Below, piece by piece: positions 5,938 to 13,605 of a DNA stretch of 13,605 bases (within the stretch, counting starts at the first letter, position 1; each line of letters begins with the position of its first letter). The DNA is taken from NCBI GenBank assembly GCA_016199025.1, contig JACQHM010000055.1, positions 1-13,605 on the forward strand, written 5' to 3'. This stretch comes from Candidatus Methylomirabilota bacterium. GTDB taxonomy: Bacteria; Methylomirabilota; Methylomirabilia; Methylomirabilales; JACQHM01. A program made the position numbers and the translations under genes. Below the pieces are notes generated by a model, which searched no databases, was not told the origin of the DNA, and saw nothing but the letters and a program-made list of their open reading frames with translations.

Positions 5938-8003
5938 ATTCCCCTTCCGCGTCGCCAGGAATGCCTATGGCTTCGATGAAGGCTCCGGGACCAGAAAGAA
6001 AGGCGAAGTTGAAGAACCGGGAGAAGGGGAAGAGGGTGATGGAGGCGGTGGTCAACACAACCAGCGCCGGTCCAGTCGTCCGGGTGGCGGGGTTCTGGAA
6101 ACGCTACCGCAAGCATGAGGCTGTGTGCGGGGTGGACCTGGAGATCAGACCCGGCGAGATCTACGGCCTCATCGGTCCGGACGGGTCGGGCAAGAGCAGC
6201 CTGATGAAGGCCATAGCCGGGGTGCTCACCTTTGACGCGGGCGAGGTGGAGGTGTTCGGGGTCAAGCTCGACTCCGAAGGGGCCGCCGAGCAGATCAAGG
6301 ACCGCCTTGGCTTCATGCCTCAGGGACTGGGGCTCAACCTCTATCCTGAACTGTCGGTGGAGGAGAACATTGACTTTTTCGCCCACCTGCGCCTGGTGTC
6401 TGAAAAAGATTTGGCCGAGCGCAAACAACGCCTCCTCGCCATGACCCGGCTGGAGCGGTTTCGCGACCGGCCCATGAAGCACCTCTCGGGCGGTATGAAG
6501 CAGAAATTGGCTCTGGTTTGCACCCTGATCCATGAACCTAAGCTGGTGATCCTCGATGAGCCTACCACCGGTGTGGACCCGGTGTCGCGACGGGATTTCT
6601 GGGCCATCCTCGCTGAGCTGTCACGCCAGCGAGGCCTCACCGCCCTGGTCTCCACCGCCTATCTGGATGAGGCCACCCGCTTTCATCGGATGTCTCTCTT
6701 GTTCGGTGGTCGTGTCCTGGCCCAGGGGGCGCCGGACGAGATCCTGGTGTTGATTTCGGGCAGTCTGGTGGCCTTGCAGGCAAAGTCCCAGGTGGAAGCG
6801 CTCGCCCGGCTCAAAGCGCATTTCCCCCAGGCGGAGGCGCTCGGTCCCTGGCTTCGCGTCTTCGTGGAGAAGGCTGACTCTGACGCCGCGGCCCGTCAGG
6901 TCGAAACCGCCCTCGCCGGGATCCAGGTCCATGACCTTTATACCACAGAACCGGAGCTGGAGGATGTCTTCGTGGCCCTCTTGCGTCAACGGAGGCTCGT
7001 TGAGGAAGACCGTACCGCCACTGCGCCTTCTATGGCTCTTACAGGTCCACCGGCCGAGGACAGCATCGCCATTGAAGCCCTGGAACTCGTGCGTGATTTC
7101 GACGGCTTCCGTGCGGTAGACAAGGTGAGCTTCCGCATCCGCCAGGGGGAGATTTTTGGCCTCCTGGGCGCCAACGGTGCCGGTAAGACCACGGTCATCA
7201 AGATGCTGACCGGCCTCCTCCCGCCCACGGCAGGCGCGGGCCGCGTCGCCGGCGTGGACATGCGCCGTGCGGGCCAGGACATTAAAGAGCGGATCGGCTA
7301 TATGTCTCAGGTCTTCTCCCTCTATCGGGACCTGACCGTGATCGAGAACATCCATCTTTACGCAGGCATCTACGGCTTGAGCCGGTCTGCAACCCGCCAG
7401 CGCACTGAGTGGATCATCGGCATGGCGGGGTTGGCGGGTCATGAGGCGAACCAAGCCGGCCGCCTGCCCATGGGGGTCCGCCAGCGCCTGGCCCTGGGCT
7501 GCGCTCTGGTGCATCGTCCACAGGTGTTGTTTCTGGACGAGCCCACCTCGGGCGTCGATCCGGTCGGGCGCCGCCGCTTCTGGGATATTTTATTCCGCCT
7601 GTCCCACGAAGAGGGTGTGGCTATCCTGGTTACCACCCACTCCATGAGCGAGGCGGAGCACTGCGGCCATCTGGCGCTGATGTTTGCCGGGAGATTGGTG
7701 GCGGATGCTTCACCGGAGGAGATGAAGCGCCAGGTGGAGGCGGAAGCCGGTCGGCTGCTGGAGCTGGGCACTGACCAGCCGATGTTGGCCATGGAGCAAC
7801 TGGTCAGAAACGGTTTCTCCGATGTGGCGCTCTTCGGTAACCGCATTCACCTCCTTTCCCGGCAGTACGAAAAGGAGAGCCAGCGTCTATCCGAGGTCTT
7901 GTCCGCCGCCGGCATCGGCTTGCGATCCCTGACCCCTCGCCCCCTCTCCATGGAGGACGTCTTCGTGTACCGGGTGATGGCGCTCGAGCGGGCCGAGGGG
8001 TAG
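5934..8003 (+). CDS. RbbA-like double ABC ATPase lacking a permease domain
   Basis: The product has up to 689 residues with two nucleotide-binding domains and no membrane segments. NBD1 (about 45-350): Walker A GPDGSGKS at 81-88, signature LSGGM at 184-188, Walker B ILDEP ending at 210, and Ala242 where the switch histidine normally lies (STAYLDEA). NBD2 (about 375-685): Walker A GANGAGKT at 412-419, degenerate signature LPMGV at 511-515, Walker B FLDEP ending at 537, and His569 in TTHSMSEAE. This pairing resembles E. coli RbbA/YhiH, a ribosome-associated ATPase that also has a C-terminal permease part; that part is missing here, and no permease or HlyD-like gene follows. The GTG at 5934 overlaps the SDR stop. 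An ATG at 6039 (GVDLE-type homology starts only after it) would remove a basic 35-residue lead of doubtful value. The next gene starts two bases after the stop. Confidence 0.87.
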   Translation: MNSPSASPGMPMASMKAPGPERKAKLKNREKGKRVMEAVVNTTSAGPVVRVAGFWKRYRKHEAVCGVDLEIRPGEIYGLIGPDGSGKSSLMKAIAGVLTFDAGEVEVFGVKLDSEGAAEQIKDRLGFMPQGLGLNLYPELSVEENIDFFAHLRLVSEKDLAERKQRLLAMTRLERFRDRPMKHLSGGMKQKLALVCTLIHEPKLVILDEPTTGVDPVSRRDFWAILAELSRQRGLTALVSTAYLDEATRFHRMSLLFGGRVLAQGAPDEILVLISGSLVALQAKSQVEALARLKAHFPQAEALGPWLRVFVEKADSDAAARQVETALAGIQVHDLYTTEPELEDVFVALLRQRRLVEEDRTATAPSMALTGPPAEDSIAIEALELVRDFDGFRAVDKVSFRIRQGEIFGLLGANGAGKTTVIKMLTGLLPPTAGAGRVAGVDMRRAGQDIKERIGYMSQVFSLYRDLTVIENIHLYAGIYGLSRSATRQRTEWIIGMAGLAGHEANQAGRLPMGVRQRLALGCALVHRPQVLFLDEPTSGVDPVGRRRFWDILFRLSHEEGVAILVTTHSMSEAEHCGHLALMFAGRLVADASPEEMKRQVEAEAGRLLELGTDQPMLAMEQLVRNGFSDVALFGNRIHLLSRQYEKESQRLSEVLSAAGIGLRSLTPRPLSMEDVFVYRVMALERAEG

Positions 8004-8005
8004 CC

Positions 8006-9415
8006 ATGTCCACCATCGAGTTCCTGGGGGGCGTAGGGACCGTCACCGGGTCGAAGTTCCTGGTGGAAGCCAGAGGCCGGCGGCTCCTGGTGGACTGTGG
8101 GCTCTACCAGGGGCTCAAGGAGCTGAGGCTTCGCAACTGGGAACGGCTCCCCGTGGATCCAGCCACCATCGACTGGGTGGTGCTGACCCATGGGCACATT
8201 GACCACTCAGGGTATCTGCCGCGGCTCTTCAAGGACGGGTTCCACGGACGGGTCTACGCGACCCGGGCGACGGCCGACCTCGTGAAGATTCTGCTTCCAG
8301 ACTCGGGTCATCTCCAGGAGGAGGAGGCCGGGTACCACAACAAGCGAGGGACCTCCAAGCACAAGCCGGCCCTTCCGCTGTACACGGCTGCGGAGGGGCT
8401 CAAGGCCGCCACACGGGTGGCGGGGGTCGGCTACCAAGAACCGGTGGAGCTTGCATCCGGAATCCGGGTGTGGTTCCAGCGGGCGGGGCATATCCTGGGG
8501 TCGGCCATCGTCACGGTCGAGATCGGGGACGCGAACAGGCGCCAGCGCCTCGTCTTCTCTGGAGATCTCGGGCGGCAGGGTGCTCCGATCCTCCCGGACC
8601 CGATGCCGATTCAGGAGGCCGACTATGTCATCGTCGAATCGACCTACGGCGACCGGCGTCACGATCCTGAGCCGATCCCTGCCCAGCTTGAGCGGGTCAT
8701 CACGGAGGCGGTTGAGCGAGGCGGGGCGATCATCATCCCGGCCTTCGCCATCGGCCGCACCCAGGAGCTGATGTACCATCTCAACGCGTTGGAGAGGGTG
8801 GGGCGTGTCCCGCGCCTGCCCACCTACGTGGACAGCCCCATGGCCATTGAGGCGACGGAGATCTACTGTGCGCACCCGGAGGACTTCGACGGGGACATGA
8901 GGGCCATGGTCATGAACCGGAACTGCCCGCTCCACTGTGGGGACTTCCGGCTGGTGCGGACGTCCGAGGAGTCGAAAGCCATCAACGCGATTCGCGGCCC
9001 GATCCTCATCATCGCGGCCAGTGGCATGGCCACAGGGGGGCGCGTGCTCCACCACCTGAGACTTCGTCTCCCTGATCCCCGGACTACCGTGCTCCTGGTC
9101 GGCTATCAGGCTGAAGGGACGCGAGGCCGGTTGCTTCAGGACGGGGCGAAGTCTCTCAAGATTTACGGCGAGGGGGTCCCGGTGCGTGCCCACGTGGAGA
9201 CGGTTCATGGGCTCTCGGCCCACGCCGATGCCGAGGGGCTCGTGTGTTGGTTGCGAACGGCGCCCCATCCGCCGAAGCGGGTGTTCGTCGTGCATGGCGA
9301 TGCTGGGCCGGCGGGGGCACTCGCGGCGAGGGTCATGGGCGAGCTTGGCTGGGAGGCAACAATCCCCGGCTACCGCGATCGCCTCGTGATTGACTCAGAG
9401 AAGGATGACACGTGA
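8006..9415 (+). CDS. Metallo-beta-lactamase-fold beta-CASP ribonuclease
   Basis: The product is a 469-residue cytoplasmic protein with the metallo-beta-lactamase fold and an inserted beta-CASP domain, similar in plan to bacterial CPSF73-like RNases such as TTHA0252. Metal-binding motifs are intact: HGHIDH at 62-67, His162 (AGHILGS), Asp187 (FSGDLGRQG), and the beta-CASP/C-terminal histidines His406 (HGLSAHAD) and His430 (VVHGD). The acidic motif VESTYGDR and AFAIGRTQEL, typical of the beta-CASP part, are present, as is ATGGRVLHHL in the RNA-specificity region. These point to an active Zn-dependent endo- or exoribonuclease; the RNA target is unknown. GAGGGG 5 bases before the ATG serves as ribosome site, inside the end of the ABC gene, so the two are translationally coupled. 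Confidence 0.93.
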   Translation: MSTIEFLGGVGTVTGSKFLVEARGRRLLVDCGLYQGLKELRLRNWERLPVDPATIDWVVLTHGHIDHSGYLPRLFKDGFHGRVYATRATADLVKILLPDSGHLQEEEAGYHNKRGTSKHKPALPLYTAAEGLKAATRVAGVGYQEPVELASGIRVWFQRAGHILGSAIVTVEIGDANRRQRLVFSGDLGRQGAPILPDPMPIQEADYVIVESTYGDRRHDPEPIPAQLERVITEAVERGGAIIIPAFAIGRTQELMYHLNALERVGRVPRLPTYVDSPMAIEATEIYCAHPEDFDGDMRAMVMNRNCPLHCGDFRLVRTSEESKAINAIRGPILIIAASGMATGGRVLHHLRLRLPDPRTTVLLVGYQAEGTRGRLLQDGAKSLKIYGEGVPVRAHVETVHGLSAHADAEGLVCWLRTAPHPPKRVFVVHGDAGPAGALAARVMGELGWEATIPGYRDRLVIDSEKDDT

Positions 9416-9446
9416 AGCCAAAGGATCTGGAAACCACCCATAGCAG

Positions 9447-12053
9447 ATGGCATCTCCAAAGGGGGAAACACTGTTGGCTCATGGATTTGACCTCGCCACT
9501 ATCGCCGGGCTTTCTGAGCGGGAAGCGGCTGAACGGCTGAAGAAAGTAGGATATAACGAACTCCCCTCGACGAGGCGGCGAAGTATCTTTGCCATCGCCT
9601 TTGAAGTCGTGCGCGAGCCGATGTTCCTACTGCTCGTCGCCTGTGGAACGATCTATCTCCTCTTGGGCGATGTGCAAGAGGCGCTGATGTTGCTGGGGTT
9701 CGTCTTCGTTGTCATGGGGATCACCTTTTCTCAGGAGCGTAAAACAGAGCGCGCCCTGGAGGCGCTGCGGGACCTCTCCAGCCCACGGGCCCTGGTCATC
9801 CGAGACGGTGAGCAAAAACGCATTGCCGGCCGTGAAGTCGTCCCGGGTGATATCCTGGTCCTGGCTGAGGGTGACCGCGTCCCAGCCGACGCGGTGCTCC
9901 TGTGGGGCGTCAACCTCTCGGCCGACGAGTCCCTGTTGACGGGCGAATCAGCACCGGTACGCAAGGTCCCTTGGGACGGGGTTATGGAGATGGGCCGTCC
10001 CGGTGGCGACGACCTGCCCTTCGTTTACACCAGCACGTTGATCGTCCAAGGCCAGGGGATCGCCCGAGTGCACGCCACCGGCATCCACACCGAAATGGGC
10101 AAGATCGGCAAGGCCTTACAAACGGTGGAGTCTGAAGAGACTTTGTTGCAAAGGGAAACCAGCCGGCTGGTTCGCAATCTCGCCATCGTGGGGGTCTTCC
10201 TTTCCGCCCTGGTGGTGATCGTCTACGGGCTCACAAGAGGCCATTGGCTCAACGGGTTTTTGGCCGGTATCGCTCTGGCCATGGCCATGTTGCCCGAGGA
10301 ATTTCCTGTGGTGCTGACCATCTTCCTTGCCCTGGGTGCCTGGCGCATTTCCCAAAAACGGGTCCTGACCCGCCGTATGCCGGCCGTCGAGACCCTGGGT
10401 TCAGCCACGGTGCTGTGCGTGGATAAGACAGGCACGCTGACGTTGAACCGCATGTCAGTCAGCAAGATTTTTGCCAGTGGGGAGTTTTATGACGTGAACC
10501 ATCATGTCCATGAGCCGCTTCCGGAAACCTTCCACGAGATCGTGGAGTTCAGTATTCTGGCCAGCCAGCGAGATCCCTTCGATCCCATGGAAAAGGCTTT
10601 CAAGCAACTTGGCGATCATTACCTCGCCCATACCGAACACCTCCACGACGACTGGACATTGGTGCATGAATATCCCCTCTCGCAAAATTTGCTGGCCATG
10701 TCGCACGTTTGGAAATCACCTGACGGCCAGGATTACGTCATCGCCGCTAAAGGGGCGCCCGAGGCCATCGCTGATCTCTGCCATTTGGACGAGACAGACA
10801 TGCAGGACCTCTCCAGGCACGTCAGCACCATGGCCAGCGAGGGACTGCGGGTTCTTGGGGTGGCAAAGGCCTCTTTCAAGCAGGCGGCATTACCCAGTGA
10901 GCAGCACGACTTCGACCTCAAGTTCCTTGGACTCGTTGGGCTGGCCGACCCGGTGCGTCCCACGGTTCCCGCTGCGCTCAGGGAATGTCACACCGCAGGG
11001 GTACGGGTGGTGATGATTACCGGCGACTATCCCGGCACTGCCCAGAGCATTGCTCGACAAATCGGCCTGACGCCGATGGACGAATGTATCACCGGTCCCG
11101 AGCTGGACAGGATGGACGACTCAGAACTCCAACGGCGTATCAAGACCGTCAACATCTTTGCGCGGGTTGTGCCTGAACAGAAACTGCGCCTCGTGAACGC
11201 CCTGAAGGCCAACGGCGAAATCGTGGCCATGACTGGGGATGGCGTGAACGACGCGCCAGCCTTAAAATCCGCGCACATCGGCATCGCCATGGGAGGACGC
11301 GGCACCGACGTGGCCCGCGAGGCCTCAGCCTTGGTGCTGCTTGACGACGATTTCTCGTCCATCGTGCAGGCCGTCAAACTGGGCCGTAGGATCTTCGACA
11401 ATCTCAAAAAGGCGATGGCCTATATCTTGGCCATCCACGTCCCGATTGCCGGCCTGTCGCTGATCCCGGTGCTGTTCAAGTGGCCGCTCATCCTGTTACC
11501 CGTTCACATTGTGTTCCTGGAATTGATCATTGACCCGGCCTGTTCGATTGTTTTCGAAGCAGAACCGGAGGAAGCCAACGTGATGAACCGTCCGCCCCGC
11601 AACCCGAAAGAGCCGTTATTTGGCAGGCAGACCGTGGGCCTGAGTCTCCTGCAAGGCCTGAGTGTCTTACTCATCGTCCTGGCCGTCTTTAGCGTGGCCT
11701 TGTCTCGGGGGCAACGTGAACTGGACGCCCGCGCCCTGACCTTTACGACCCTCGTCATCGCCAACCTCGGTCTGATCTTCACCAACCGCTCCTGGTCCCG
11801 GACAATCCTGGCCACCTTGCGCTCGCCAAACGCTGCGCTGGGGTGGGTGTCAGGGGGCGCGGTGGTCTTTCTGGGGCTGGTGCTTTACGTTCCTTTCCTG
11901 CGCGACCTGTTCCGTCTTTCCAGGCTGCGTCTCATTGACCTGGCAATTTCCCTGGTTGCTGGACTGGTCAGCATCATGTGGTTCGAGGGGTTCAAGGTCC
12001 TTAATGGACGGCAAAGGCAATCCTCTGCTCAAGAATCAGCATGTCCTTCTTAG
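9447..12053 (+). CDS. P-type cation-transporting ATPase (P2-like, ten-helix)
   Basis: The product has 868 residues. A cation-ATPase N-terminal domain (LSEREAAERLKKVGYNEL) precedes the pump core: TGES in the actuator domain at 165-168, the phosphorylated Asp326 in DKTGTLT, TGDGVNDAPALK around 596-607, and about ten predicted membrane helices (two before the actuator domain, two before Asp326, six at the C-terminus). It resembles P2-type (calcium-like) ATPases but differs in the ion site. Helix 4 reads PEEFP at 283-287 instead of the calcium-pump PEGLP, and helix 6 reads LELIIDPACS with Glu692 and Asp696. No N-terminal metal-binding CxxC domain is present, which argues against a copper or zinc pump. 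The ion is therefore not certain; calcium, magnesium, sodium or protons remain possible. Last gene of the five-gene operon, 31 bases after the ribonuclease gene. Its Shine-Dalgarno is weak. Confidence 0.9.
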   Translation: MASPKGETLLAHGFDLATIAGLSEREAAERLKKVGYNELPSTRRRSIFAIAFEVVREPMFLLLVACGTIYLLLGDVQEALMLLGFVFVVMGITFSQERKTERALEALRDLSSPRALVIRDGEQKRIAGREVVPGDILVLAEGDRVPADAVLLWGVNLSADESLLTGESAPVRKVPWDGVMEMGRPGGDDLPFVYTSTLIVQGQGIARVHATGIHTEMGKIGKALQTVESEETLLQRETSRLVRNLAIVGVFLSALVVIVYGLTRGHWLNGFLAGIALAMAMLPEEFPVVLTIFLALGAWRISQKRVLTRRMPAVETLGSATVLCVDKTGTLTLNRMSVSKIFASGEFYDVNHHVHEPLPETFHEIVEFSILASQRDPFDPMEKAFKQLGDHYLAHTEHLHDDWTLVHEYPLSQNLLAMSHVWKSPDGQDYVIAAKGAPEAIADLCHLDETDMQDLSRHVSTMASEGLRVLGVAKASFKQAALPSEQHDFDLKFLGLVGLADPVRPTVPAALRECHTAGVRVVMITGDYPGTAQSIARQIGLTPMDECITGPELDRMDDSELQRRIKTVNIFARVVPEQKLRLVNALKANGEIVAMTGDGVNDAPALKSAHIGIAMGGRGTDVAREASALVLLDDDFSSIVQAVKLGRRIFDNLKKAMAYILAIHVPIAGLSLIPVLFKWPLILLPVHIVFLELIIDPACSIVFEAEPEEANVMNRPPRNPKEPLFGRQTVGLSLLQGLSVLLIVLAVFSVALSRGQRELDARALTFTTLVIANLGLIFTNRSWSRTILATLRSPNAALGWVSGGAVVFLGLVLYVPFLRDLFRLSRLRLIDLAISLVAGLVSIMWFEGFKVLNGRQRQSSAQESACPS

Positions 12054-12059
12054 TTTCGT

Positions 12060-12080
12060 CCCGCTGGATGACCAGCAGGG
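12060..12080 (+). terminator. Possible terminator hairpin after the P-type ATPase gene
   Basis: CCCGCTGG (12060-12067) can pair with CCAGC and GGG (12072-12080) around ATGA, with one bulged A. It starts 7 bases after the stop codon. It lacks a following T tract, so intrinsic termination is uncertain. Confidence 0.3.
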
Positions 12081-12096
12081 TCTCCCCCCCTCCAGA

Positions 12097-12200
12097 TGGG
12101 ACAGCCCTGTCTTGTCGGGGCGTCGGTGCCCCACTAATGTTCCCTTGTGTTCTCTAGTGATTTCGTCCGCGATCCCCCAAACTGGGGCAGAGAGGTCCCA
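12097..12200. promoter_or_regulatory. Enhancer cluster 3: three GGGACA-N4-TGTCCC-like palindromes
   Basis: The three 16-base sites are GGGACA-GCCC-TGTCTT (12098-12113), GGGGCG-TCGG-TGCCCC (12117-12132) and GGGGCA-GAGA-GGTCCC (12184-12199). Each departs from the consensus at a few bases but keeps the dyad geometry. Centres are at 12105.5, 12124.5 and 12191.5, so the intervals are 19 and 67, matching clusters 1 and 2. The cluster ends 105 bases before sigma-54 promoter 3. Its weaker sites might mean weaker or higher-threshold activation. Confidence 0.65.
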
Positions 12201-12219
12201 CTCTGGTCGTTCCTTCCGA

Positions 12220-12235
12220 GGAGGAAGCTTCCTCC
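12220..12235. repeat. Perfect 16-base palindrome
   Basis: GGAGGAAGCTTCCTCC is fully self-complementary. It lies between enhancer cluster 3 and sigma-54 promoter 3, where DNA bending would be needed for activator-polymerase contact. It could be a separate operator; no matching copy was seen in the other two regulatory regions. Confidence 0.35.
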
Positions 12236-12304
12236 ACAGCACCCAAGCTCATCTAACTCTTTGAAAAATCGTGGGTTCTACGCTTCGTCGGGCCCAGACC
12301 TCCT

Positions 12305-12320
12305 TGGCATGAGGCTTGCT
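12305..12320 (+). promoter_or_regulatory. Sigma-54 (-24/-12) promoter 3
   Basis: TGGCATGAGGCTTGCT matches TGGCACGNNNNTTGCW at all but one specified position, with GG (12306-12307) and GC (12318-12319) exactly 10 bases apart. Transcription is expected to start near 12331, giving a leader of about 51 bases before the acyl-CoA synthetase gene. Confidence 0.85.
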
Positions 12321-12381
12321 CTTGTGAAACGTCGAACAAATATGGCTTGTCTGTCCAGGTCTCTTGAGGGAGGAGCATTCG

Positions 12382-13605
12382 ATGAACACCCCCACCATCC
12401 CAAGCCCTGAATCCGCCCACGATATCCTGCGCGACAGGCGGAAGCCGCTCGACGTCTTCTTCGTGCCGAAGACCGTGGCTGTGATCGGGGCCACCGAAAC
12501 TGCCGGCAGTGTCGGGCGCACCATTCTGTGGAACTTGATCAGCAATCCTTTTGGCGGGACCGTTTTCCCCGTGAATCCGAAGCGCTCCAGCGTCCTCGGC
12601 ATCAAAGCCTATCCGAATATCGGGGCCGTGCCCCAGCCGGTCGATCTAGCCGTGGTCGTCACACCCGCGGCGACCGTGCCGGGCGTCGTGGGCGAGTGTG
12701 TCGATGCCGGCGTGAAAGGGGCCATTGTCATCTCCGCAGGCTTCAAGGAATCCGGCCCGGCGGGCGCGGAGTTGGAGCGGCAAGTCCTCGCCCAGGCGCG
12801 CCGCGGAACGATGCGACTCATTGGCCCTAACTGCCTCGGCGTGATGAGCCCGGTCACCGGGTTGAACGCCACCTTCGCCAGCGCCATGGCCCGACCGGGC
12901 AATGTCGGCTTCATCAGCCAGAGCGGCGCCCTCTGCACCGCCGTCCTCGATTGGAGCTTCAGGGAGAACGTGGGGTTCAGTGCCTTCATCTCCATCGGCT
13001 CGATGCTGGACGTTGGCTGGGGCGATCTCATCTATTACCTGGGCGACGATTCGCACACGAAGAGCATCGTCATCTACATGGAATCCATCGGCGATGCACG
13101 GTCGTTCCTCTCCGCCGCTCGGGAGGTGGTGCTTACCAAACCGATCATCGTGATCAAGGCCGGCCGGACTGAGGCGGCGGCCAAGGCAGCGGCTTCGCAC
13201 ACCGGGGCCTTGACCGGCAGCGACGAGATCCTTGACGCCGCCTTCCGCCGGAGCGGTGTCTTGCGGGTCAACAGCATCGCCGACCTTTTCTATATGGCCG
13301 AGGTGCTGGCCAAGCAGCCGCGGCCCAAAGGGCCACGGCTGACGATTCTCACCAACGCTGGCGGCCCCGGGGTGCTGGCCACCGACGCGCTCATCACCAA
13401 CGGGGGTGAGCTGGCGGAATTGTCCAAGGAGACATTTGAATCGTTGAACCAGCTCTTACCGGCCCACTGGAGTCATAACAACCCCATCGATATCTTGGGG
13501 GACGCCGGTCCTGAGCGGTACGCGAAGGCCCTCGAGATCGCCGCGAAGGATCCGAACAGTGATGGCCTGTTGGTGATCCTGACGCCTCAGGCGATGACCG
13601 ATCCG
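12382..13605 (+). CDS. ADP-forming acyl-CoA synthetase / Pat-like protein (5' part, cut by window end)
   Basis: 408 codons are visible and the frame is open at the window end. Residues from about 30 form a CoA-binding Rossmann domain (VAVIGATETAGSVG, FPVNPKR, LAVVVTPA). A succinyl-CoA-ligase-like domain follows (LIGPNCLGVM, GFISQSGALCTAV), with the conserved phospho-acceptor His273 in ASHTGALTGSD, then LTNAGGPGVLATDA. This is the alpha-side organisation of acetate-CoA ligase (ADP-forming), which makes ATP from acyl-CoA, ADP and phosphate. The same modules occur in Pat-type protein lysine acetyltransferases, where a GNAT domain is fused at the C-terminus and the synthetase part acts as a regulator. 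The missing 3' part, including any ATP-grasp or GNAT domain, decides between them. GGGAGGAG precedes the ATG by 6 bases. It has its own sigma-54 promoter with the same enhancer layout as the other two units. Confidence 0.9.
   Translation, partial: MNTPTIPSPESAHDILRDRRKPLDVFFVPKTVAVIGATETAGSVGRTILWNLISNPFGGTVFPVNPKRSSVLGIKAYPNIGAVPQPVDLAVVVTPAATVPGVVGECVDAGVKGAIVISAGFKESGPAGAELERQVLAQARRGTMRLIGPNCLGVMSPVTGLNATFASAMARPGNVGFISQSGALCTAVLDWSFRENVGFSAFISIGSMLDVGWGDLIYYLGDDSHTKSIVIYMESIGDARSFLSAAREVVLTKPIIVIKAGRTEAAAKAAASHTGALTGSDEILDAAFRRSGVLRVNSIADLFYMAEVLAKQPRPKGPRLTILTNAGGPGVLATDALITNGGELAELSKETFESLNQLLPAHWSHNNPIDILGDAGPERYAKALEIAAKDPNSDGLLVILTPQAMTDP

Larger units (their letters stand above)
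12054..12381. other. Intergenic regulatory region
   Basis: This 328-base region has no credible gene. It holds a possible terminator hairpin (12060-12080), enhancer cluster 3 (12097-12200), a perfect 16-base palindrome (12220-12235) and sigma-54 promoter 3 (12305-12320). Confidence 0.7.

Noticed and set aside
5697..6533. Minus-strand frame of 278 codons spanning the SDR-ABC junction
   Set aside because: The plus strand has intact SDR and ABC motifs throughout; the minus frame is rich in His/Arg/Gln as expected for an antisense shadow.
8207..9295. Minus-strand frame of 362 codons opposite the ribonuclease gene
   Set aside because: All beta-CASP motifs lie on the plus strand; the antisense product has no recognisable motif.
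1..13605. CRISPR arrays, insertion sequences, tRNA or rRNA genes
   Set aside because: No regularly spaced direct repeats, transposase motifs, terminal inverted repeats or RNA-gene-like sequences were seen on either strand.

Overview
The window carries about 60% GC, bacterial gene structure with good Shine-Dalgarno sites, sigma-54 promoters and a Sec-type exported protein. This suggests a Gram-negative environmental bacterium of the NC10/Methylomirabilota or Nitrospirota kind. That placement is an impression from gene content and style only; there is no rRNA or other marker to fix it.

Layout. (1) 1-90: the 3' end of an unidentified gene. (2) 134-1033, minus strand: a YfcH/TIGR01777-type NAD(P)-dependent epimerase. 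(3) 1034-1617: regulatory region. (4) 1618-3340: four small plus-strand genes: an AcuB-like CBS-ACT protein, a YHS-domain protein, an exported cupin and a PII-like protein. (5) 3341-4019: second regulatory region, with an antisense relic of a HAD hydrolase. (6) 4020-12053: a tight five-gene operon: tandem universal stress protein, SDR with a UspA-like N-terminal extension, RbbA-like double ABC ATPase without a permease, beta-CASP metallo-beta-lactamase-fold ribonuclease, and a ten-helix P-type cation ATPase. (7) 12054-12381: third regulatory region. (8) 12382-end: an ADP-forming acyl-CoA synthetase or Pat-like protein, cut by the window edge.

The most striking signal is non-coding. Each of the three regulatory regions has a sigma-54 promoter with the exact GG-N10-GC geometry (1415-1430, 3604-3619, 12305-12320). 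Each promoter is preceded by three copies, some degenerate, of a palindrome GGGACA-N4-TGTCCC. The copies keep nearly the same layout every time: the first two lie 19-20 bp apart centre to centre, the third lies 67-69 bp further on, and the -24 element follows 105-119 bp later. This looks like one enhancer architecture used three times, so one unidentified NtrC-family activator probably controls all three transcription units as a single regulon.

How the genes may work together (inference): the products fit a stress or energy-limitation response. They offer adenine-nucleotide sensing (CBS, Usp, perhaps the PII-like protein), ion homeostasis (P-type ATPase), RNA turnover (beta-CASP protein), ribosome- or membrane-associated ATPase activity (RbbA-like), and acyl-CoA/ATP interconversion or protein acylation (ACD/Pat-like, with the AcuB-like protein as a possible partner).
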